64,000 nucleotides of DNA from Cycas panzhihuaensis (taxonomy: Eukaryota > Cycadophyta): positions 22,444,001 to 22,508,000 of the forward strand of contig CM041465.1 in NCBI GenBank assembly GCA_023213395.1, read 5' to 3'. The notes beneath the pieces are model-generated. The model searched no databases, was not told the origin of the DNA, and was given only the letters and a program-made list of their open reading frames with translations. Position numbers and translations under genes: made by a program. Shown in pieces: positions 57,258-64,000 of this stretch (positions within the stretch are counted from its first letter, which is position 1; every line of letters starts with the position of its first letter).

Positions 57258-58434
57258 GCTAGTATCGACTGTGGCCCTCTCACTGGTCCCACTCCTTGGA
57301 AATGATCAAGAAACCAACACTAAAGTAGGGAGCTATATGAGAGTCCTCAATATCTCATGACCTAAATTTGATCGATCTATCCTATAAGGTTTTCCACTAT
57401 CAAATTAGCCCAGTCAAACCTCTCACCTACCTTTCATCATCTAATGATGTCCATCTAGCCTCTTAAGACATCCTTGTAGTTCTATTTCTAAGAAATTTAG
57501 AATAGAATATCAAAAATATTCATCTTACTTACACAAGGAATCTTGGACATAACTATGGTTCTTAATGAGAGCCCTCTCTAATCCTAGTGACCCCATCTAT
57601 AGAAAAACTTGATCACCTCCCTTTATGCTACATCTGTGTTAGGTAAAGTCCCCAGCACTATTGGTGCTCCATTTGCAGGTAGCCCCATGATTCTCCAGAC
57701 ATCTGCTAGGGTGATGGTGACATCTACCACTAATGGGAGATAAAACATATACCTTCAATAATCCTAATTAGAGATAATATCAGCTAGAGATCCTGATAGA
57801 AGGCATGCTATGATGAGTAGACTATCTTGGGCAAGCCGCAGCATCTTAATATCACCTTGTCTTGGTGATTCATCAACTCTATAAATCCTATCATTGACAA
57901 ACCAATGTTCTCAAAATTTTCTAGCACTGTGATAGGTTGAAAGCATCAACAAACATTATTAGTTAGTCATCTACCTCCTTACAGGGCCAAGGGCCCTCCC
58001 AACTAGTCAAAACAATCATTAAAATCTAACTAAATCTAGAGATTTTTATAAATTCCCTATATCTTCCTTTACCCTACTAATATATTTGTAGCACTATGAA
58101 TATATTAGTAGGCCCTGAAGGTCCTTCCTACATCCCATAAAAATATATGTGGTACCACAGATAAATGTGCGATACCATAGATTTTCTACCCAAAAAATCA
58201 AAAATTAATTAAAACAAAAAAAATATAACTAAAAATAAATAACACTTGGTCCATTGGGATCAAGCCCTCCTAAATCCCTAGTCTAGCCTCTCGTAGGCCC
58301 TCAATTATGTCATGTTAGGCCTCATATCTATCCTAATGGGCATATCCTAGTAGATAAAAGTCATTAATGGAAAGACATAAGTAAAAGAGTCATGGTTAAG
58401 ATTTGTGTACTGGGTCTGGCCTAACTGTTGCCAT
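57258..58434 (-). pseudogene. T1 antisense PMD-like gene, truncated
   Basis: Minus-strand gene. Exon 1 (58434-58411) is MATVRPDP with donor GTACAC. The exon 2 acceptor has become AA; exon 2 starts at 57936 and opens PITVLENFENIG. It carries the clearest PMD match of the window, TITLADVWRIMGLPANGAPI, followed by NYKDVLRG and a DHFQGVGPVRGP segment. It is cut at 57258 by the T2 insertion, so the acidic segment and exon 3 are off-window. Stops are present. Confidence 0.75.
58090..58176. promoter_or_regulatory. Palindrome array in intron 1 of T1 PMD-like gene
   Basis: AGCACT (58090), GGCCCT (58111), GGTACC (58151) and GATACC (58171), all close to multiples of 20 bp. The first is flanked by perfect 12-bp inverted arms CTACTAATATAT and ATATATTAGTAG, the same arms as in the T2 LTR array. 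Confidence 0.75.
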
Positions 58435-58597
58435 TGCTCAATTGTGGTCTCAATGACTACCTCTGTATGATGATCTAATGACTAGATCTCCTCCACCTAG
58501 CTCATCTTGGGGTGGTAAATCAAGGGTAGTAGATATTTTTTTCTCTTTAGATCATATGAAGGGGCATACAAATGAATTCTATTGTCACCCCCATCCT

Positions 58598-58606
58598 CCC
58601 TTTATT
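58598..58606 (-). promoter_or_regulatory. TATA-like box of T1 PMD-like gene
   Basis: Minus-strand AATAAAGGG, 164 bp upstream of the exon 1 ATG; a decayed form of the box in T2 and T8. Confidence 0.5.
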
Positions 58607-59136
58607 TGCATGACTCCTTAAGGCCCCATGGTCTTTCTCCATTCTGATTGAGTCATAAAGACTACTTCCTTAAGCTTGTCCTTGGTAATTTTAGGGTCTT
58701 GACCCTCTTAGGCCTATATATAACATTTTTCTTCTACTTTTCTTACATTTATTACACCTCTTTTTATGTCCTTTGAGAGCCTTTTTTGCCCTATTTCATG
58801 CCCGCTTGAAACCCTATTCATGTTTATACTTCATGGACTCATTTTAGCGAGCTGACTCTTTTTTTCACATCTGTTCTAACTCATTTTTCTACCAAAAGGA
58901 TCTAATCCCTTGGTTGGCCCCGTACTGACTTTAGATCCTCAACATCAAGCTCATTCTCACCTTTACTCCTTCCTTTTCATAGGGCAAATCCTTCACAAGA
59001 TTAGTAGCCTAGCTATATGTCTCTCCTATCCTCTTATGACTAGCCTTTAAAGTAATTATGATTATTAGGACTCTTTGTCTCTATACCATTTCCTTTCTCT
59101 CTTTTTTTAACTAAGATTCTTTCTATTACTCGAGTC

Positions 59137-59510
59137 ATAGTGCTACTCATCTATACAAATGGTGGTAGTCATGGTAATCCAAGGACCTTCTATTGTAGCT
59201 TGGATTATTTTGATCCCTCCAGGTAGGTCATTCTGTATTTTGGGATCTTCTTGCCTTAGGTCATAAACAATGAAGTAGAGTACATTATTGTAATTAAATC
59301 CTTGATGGACATGCTTTATTTCCATTGCAGTCCTACCATCTTGTATTGTGACTCTTAGATTATAGTGTCTCTGTTGACCTAAACCTATCAGGTCCTTTGC
59401 CCTGGGTTGAGATCTCTTACTTTGACTACTAGGTCTCTATTGTCCTACTTCTCCTTAGTCATTATTTAATATATTCCTTATAATCAAATGATGAGTCTAA
59501 TATCTTAGTA
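59137..59510 (+). pseudogene. T1 stand-alone aRNH
   Basis: Archaeal-type RNase H-like remnant: IVLLIYTNGGSHGNPRTF, VINNEVEYIIVIKSLMDMLYF, ILYCDS, VSLLT.TYQVLCPGLRS. The start ATG is ATA and the first catalytic Asp is Asn; the DS motif is intact in this copy, unlike the others. Several stops and at least one frameshift. Confidence 0.72.
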
Positions 59511-59808
59511 ACATTTATCCTTAAGTGTCATCTCTAACTTCTAGATGACCCCTTAGAGGTTTAATAGGTGACCCTTCAAAGACCATTTTATGGTGACCTC
59601 TCCCCTCAACCTTTACTTTCTTTTGACCTCTAAATACTAGCCACTAATAAGGCTAAACTATGGTGACCAAAATCCCTCTATATTTGGTTTATATCCTTGG
59701 TGTGATGGGGAACCCCCTCATTCTTCCAAGGTATCTTTTTGGGTTTTAAACCCATCTTATTTTCTAGGATTATACTACCTGCTCAGGTGTGCTACTAAGG
59801 GCATTCCC
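59511..59808 (+). other. T1 3' untranslated internal region, cut by C2
   Basis: Aligns with 23410-23770 of T3 and stops at the C2 LTR. The T1 polypurine tract and 3' LTR must lie right of C2, beyond the window. The predicted C2 target duplication is TTCCC (59804-59808). Confidence 0.65.
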
Positions 59809-60106
59809 TGAAAAGGGTTAATGTCACAAGATCATTATATTAGTTGATTATTTCTAGAAAGGGTCTTAAGTAAACTTTAAATTATATCACTTAAGTGAAA
59901 TGCACTTTCATGTGCATTATGTGTAATTTCATTTCATGTAACTCTAATGCTCCCTCACTCAATATAAAAGTAAAAGCTCAATGGAGGAGGCTCATTCTTA
60001 CCTCTCCATTTTGTGAGAGCTACTTTCTTTCTCTCAAGTCTCTCTTGCTCCCATGTTTGCCTTTGTGTTTAGTGTATGGAGATGAAGGATAGATCCACTC
60101 TTTTCA
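59809..60106 (+). repeat. 5' LTR of C2
   Basis: 298 bp, TGAAAAGGGT to CTCTTTTCA. The start is set by homology with the C1 LTR and the end by the primer site. Confidence 0.88.
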
Positions 60107-60108
60107 TG

Positions 60109-60120
60109 TGGTATCATAGC
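60109..60120 (+). other. Primer binding site of C2
   Basis: TGGTATCATAGC, two bases after the LTR; initiator-Met type with one change from TGGTATCAGAGC. Confidence 0.92.
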
Positions 60121-62144
60121 TTGCTTCCTTCATATTCCTCACTTACACCTGTAATGGAGCAATCACTTCCTTCTCCCCCACAATTTGTGTGGTGAAGGAG
60201 ATTGTGAAAGTGGATTTAGAAATATTTTTAAGTTATTATGATAGCATATTTTGTATTATTTACTTTCCCTTTATCTTTTGCATATTTGGAAGCACAATAC
60301 AAGGAGTTGTAAGGCCCAAGGATTCCAATCTTTTGGTGGCCATTCATGCTATCTCATTCTTCTTTTTCTTTCCCCTCTTTTTTGTCCATTTAACAAAGGG
60401 GAAATGCTGCTAAAATTTTTCTAGCATTTAGAAGAATGATTGTAAGGGGAGGTTTTACCCTTTTTTTTAAAGAATTTAGAGTCATTTAAAATATCCATCA
60501 TTGTATTCCCTCACCTTGCCTATATTGGGGTCCTGGTGATAAAAAAATGATGGAAATTTCATATTGTATCATGAGTTAATGAGATATTAGCAAGTTGAAA
60601 GTTTTACAAAAATAAAATTTTCTTATTGAACTTTAAAAGTCTATAAAATCTTCTAAATATATCAAATTGATGTAATTCTAATTTTCAAATATAAGGCTAT
60701 GAGTCTACTTTTTAGCATAAAAATTGGCACTAAATTTTGATATTGTATAAGGAAGTTATTGCCATCTTAGTGAATAGCAATTATTTTTAGTAAGAATTCT
60801 AGAAAAATATAATCTCCTAAATTTGTAGGGCTACCAAAAACTTTCCAAAACTCATTTGGACCTGATTCCACTTCTTGAAGATGAAGCTTTGAGTCTAGTT
60901 TGTAGAACAAAAATCAGCACTCCATTTTGTCATTGTGGGAGAAAGTTATTATTGATTTAGTGAAGACTACTTTCTTTTGTATTAACAAAAAAAAAAGTGA
61001 AGAAAATTTCTTCCTTTTTATAAGGCTTAAAAGCCCATTGTAAAAGTGAAAAAAACACCTGGATTGGAGCAATATCTGGTGTCCTCACTCACTTATTAGC
61101 ATTTTATTTCAACACTCTAAAATCACTCAAAGCAAGAACTCTAAAGACACTTCAAGTAAGCATTCCAAAAGCACTCCAAGCAAGCATTCTATTTTCAGTT
61201 AAATGTATGTTTGATGCAATTCGATAATCTTTTCACTCTTCCTAAAAGGAACGCATCACATACATTATTTTATGCCATCTTGTGCATGCTCACATACTCA
61301 CCAAGGTTGAGATACCTTGGTTGGTAGAATTCCATGTCATAAAGGAGGGGTGGGTTTCAAGTTGGGACTAGACTAAACTGGAATATTGGTGAGGTTGGGT
61401 TAGTCATACCATTATGCCTCAATCACAGATCATCCTGATAACCAATCAGGAAAACTAAAATTTGAATAGAAAATTAAAATATACTCAATTCAATATCTGT
61501 CATAGCCATGGGTATGCACATACCACTCTTTAGAGGAGGTATATATCTTCTCATTAATGAACTCAGTGAGGATTGGGAGTACATGGGATCCGTTGTGACT
61601 TGGATTTCATCACTAAGCATAATTACGGATATCACAGGTAAAGGCCAGCTTAATTATACTAGAAGCCTAGGCATCCCTTCAACAACCTCAACTACATGTT
61701 GGACATAAGTTAGACGTTATTGGGTTGATTACGCATCCTAGATTTGAGTTTTAAGTTGTGTAGACCCAATGATGTCAACTTCTATATTGGCCTACAATCT
61801 TGTATATTGATCACTTACTTATTTGTAAAAAGTGATCCATAATGTAATCACAATCATAGTGCTTCTCATATTCTTGATGTGTTAGGTTAATATTTGCCAC
61901 AAGTGTTAATGGCCAATTCTCATCATAGTACTTCTCATATTCCTGCTGCGTCAGGTTAATATTTATCACAAGTGTTGGTGACTTTTCTCTGAGTTGCTCC
62001 CTTCATCTTTGAGCAACCATTCTCACTTCTTCTTCCTTCTACTACACTACTTTATTACATCTTCCTTTTATAAATAGTAATTAGTCATTTATTACCATCA
62101 ATTTTATAGTCCCTTGTTCATTTCTTCCCTTCTTAAAAGACACC
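60121..62144 (+). other. Long leader of C2
   Basis: About 2 kb between primer site and gag with no supported coding region. C1 has only about 0.15 kb here. The sequence is AT-rich and holds a 69-bp-spaced duplication at 61853-61978. It could include an unrecognised insertion, but I found no terminal repeats. Confidence 0.6.
61853..61978. repeat. 69-bp-spaced tandem duplication in C2 leader
   Basis: Two copies of about 57 bp starting ATCATAGTGCTTCTCATATT (61853) and ATCATAGTACTTCTCATATT (61922), both continuing to AGGTTAATATTT and CACAAGTGTT. They lie just before gag. Confidence 0.88.
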
Positions 62145-63340
62145 ATGTCTTCATGGTTCAAGCAAACTATGAACCACATTCTAAAAAGGAAATAAAAATG
62201 GGACATGTGCTTCACTAGTGTTAGACACGCTACAAAGAATGAAGGTCTATGGAGAGATCACTTACAACCTATACCATCTGTTACGACTACAACTACCTTG
62301 GCTACTTCTAAAGGAGGTGCTCCAACTGCTCCCACTGAAACTGCAACTAAACGCTAATGGGAACTTAATGATGATAAAATTCATGTAGGGATACTACTTA
62401 TCACTGATTATTCCCTATATAATATCATTAATGAAGCTATACATGATACAACATAAAAAGTTCTTCGAGTTCTTAAGAAGAACTTTGATAGTAAATCAGA
62501 CTTAGAATTTTTTCACTTCGTGCTGAAGATGAATAAATTGAAAATCTAGAAAGGACATATAGGTAAAATAATCAATCTTCTTTGTCTAATCAAGCAAGCC
62601 ATTGACAAAGATTTTAAAACTCAATACATTACATGGGCTTTCTTGATTTATTCATGTCTCCATATCCTAGATTACAAAAATCTATTGGGAAGTCTTCAAT
62701 CTAGTGACACTTTGAAGACCCTAAACTTTGAGGCTCATGTTGATAAGTTCATTGAATTTGATAAGACCTTTGATACTAACTTTGCCACTATATCAGATCC
62801 AGTTGATGCTACTTTTGAAATGGAAGAAGACCTTTGTTATACCAAAAATCAAGGTCAATACTCTCATAGAGGTGGTAATTCCCATGAAAGAGGAAGAGGT
62901 AGACAACAAGGACAACGTCCTCTTAGTCAACAGGCTTCTTAACTCCAACAAAAATAGTCCCAAGGCCAAGGCCAAAATAATCAACCTATACCTAGATCCA
63001 GTGATCAAAGACAATCCAACCAACCCAATACTTCTTATGGGACTGAAAATCAAACAATTGTGTGCCAAAGGTGTAATAGAAAAGGACATTATACTAAAAA
63101 TTGTAGAACTACCACTAACAAACTACCAAGTTATCAACTACACGGTGGTTCACATAATGTTGATAATACTTCATTTGAGGATGCTTTTGGTGGAACATAA
63201 TTTGCTTATGCACACCTTCAAAGAATTAGGACCACTTCATCAAATGTTGTTGATAGATCCACTAAGTATATTGAGGCTTATTGTGGCTATGCTTATTCAC
63301 GTTTACCTTCACCACTTGGAGTTATAAATAACAAATAGTG
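62145..63340 (+). pseudogene. C2 gag, broken by stops
   Basis: Copia gag from ATG at 62145 (MSSWFKQTMNHILKRK then TAA). One frame runs through LLITDYSLYNIINEAIHD, LHILDYKNLLGSLQSS and an RG-rich stretch (62860-62920) to the zinc knuckle CQRCNRKGHYTKNC (63063-63104, C-x2-C-x4-H-x4-C). Stops, such as those at 62940 and 62955, are TAA or TAG at former CAA or CAG positions. It is homologous to C1 gag at 35453-35004, where the N-terminal half is missing. Confidence 0.9.
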
Positions 63341-64000
63341 CCACCTCAAATACTTCATTGTGGATCATGGATACTGGAGGAAAACAATGCATGACTTGCC
63401 ATCATTAGTTCTTTTAGGATTTTGACTCTAAAGTTCATGGTGTTGTACACATGGTTGAAAAACCATCTTAGCCAGTCAAGGGACTTATAACTATTTGCCT
63501 GAAACTCCCAAGCCTTCCAGATTTTACACTTGTTGATGTTTTATATATTCTTGCTCTAAAGAAGAATATGCTCTCCCTATCCACCCTTGTCTCTCATGGA
63601 TTTGATTTGAGTGTAACTACAAATAATCAAACTATCTATCATTCACCCTCATTCAAATGCTATGGTTATGACCATAATACTTGATGGCAAACATTTTCAT
63701 CTAACTGGCTCACCATCCTTTGAAGCCAACTATGTTGATGATGACTCTACTTTTACTACAACCCTGACTCCTCAAAAGTTGTCCTAAGTGGCCCTATGGC
63801 ATGATTGTATAGGCCATATCAAAATTGATCATTTAAGAGAACTACAAGCCACTCTTCTTGGTTTCCCTAGGCTCTCCTCTAAGCCCTTTAAATGTGAAGC
63901 ATGTATTATTGCCAAATCTCAAAGACAACCCTTTCCTCGTAGTTAGTAGAAATTTAGCCAACCTTTATAGCTTGTACACTTAGATATATGTGGTCCTATG
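63341..64000 (+). pseudogene. C2 protease and integrase N-terminus, broken
   Basis: Protease: TSLWIMDTGGKQCMTCHH (from 63352) with the catalytic Asp-Thr-Gly intact, then in another frame FTLVDVLYILALKKNMLSL (63533). Integrase zinc-binding part: LWHDCIGHIKIDHLRELQ and FKCEACIIAKSQRQPFPRS (63791-63946), then LVHLDICGPM at the window edge. Two frameshifts separate the three segments, so C2 is inactive. Confidence 0.88.

Larger units (their letters stand above)
59809..64000 (+). mobile_element. Ty1/copia element C2, 3' end beyond window
   Basis: Plus-strand copia element related to C1. The window holds the 5' LTR, primer site, a 2-kb leader, gag, protease and the integrase zinc-binding part; it is cut at 64000 just as the integrase core begins (LDICGPM). 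It is inserted in the 3' internal region of T1. Confidence 0.92.

Noticed and set aside
62728-63327. 199-codon forward ORF, the second longest in the window
   Set aside because: Frame shadow of C2 gag: the zinc knuckle and conserved gag motifs are in another frame.

Overview
The window is plant genomic DNA made entirely, as far as I can read it, of nested LTR retrotransposons; I see no host gene, tRNA, rRNA or CRISPR array. Plant origin is inferred from Ty1/copia elements with an initiator-Met-type primer site (TGGTATCAGAGC), Ty3 elements resembling the plant Tat lineage, a plant mobile domain (PMD)-like gene, and stop codons that look like decay of methylated cytosines. A large genome (conifer-like, for instance) fits, but the species cannot be named.

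Layout. One Ty3/Tat-like family dominates (LTRs 2.7-3.2 kb). I label its copies T1 (oldest) to T8. T1 (+) is seen at 57258-59808. T2 (+) entered T1; its 3' part is 27119-37375 and its 3' LTR runs 37376-57257 with two later insertions. T3 (+) entered the integrase of T2; its visible part is 15492-27118. A solo LTR, T4 (16411-19647, target duplication CTTAT), lies in T3. T5 (-) entered the integrase of T3 (visible 8241-15491), T6 (-) entered the RT of T5 (2002-8240), and T7 (+) entered the protease of T6 (LTR 1-2001). T8 (-, 41691-55985, duplication GTAAG) is complete and sits in the T2 LTR. Copia element C1 (-, 30597-35987) sits in T2, a small copia-like element S1 (-, 37842-40287) in the T2 LTR, and copia element C2 (+, from 59809 past the window end) in T1.

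Biology. The Tat-like element is unusual. In T8 the sense strand holds one gag-protease reading frame that runs straight into the integrase tail, because RT, RNase H and the integrase core were deleted without changing frame. Tail-to-tail with it, on the opposite strand, is a PMD-like gene with its own TATA box, an 8-codon first exon, two introns and a helical C-terminus. Head-to-head with that gene is a stand-alone archaeal-type RNase H (aRNH) ORF just before the polypurine tract. The PMD-like gene and aRNH recur in T1, T2 and T3.

The most novel signal is a periodic array of palindromic hexamers (GGTACC and variants) at a 20-bp pitch. It occurs about 130-150 bp upstream of the TATA box in every LTR whose U3 is visible, and again in intron 1 of all four PMD-like gene copies. 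This suggests that one DNA-binding factor acts on both the LTR promoter and the antisense gene. All coding regions are decayed, so functional statements concern the ancestral elements.
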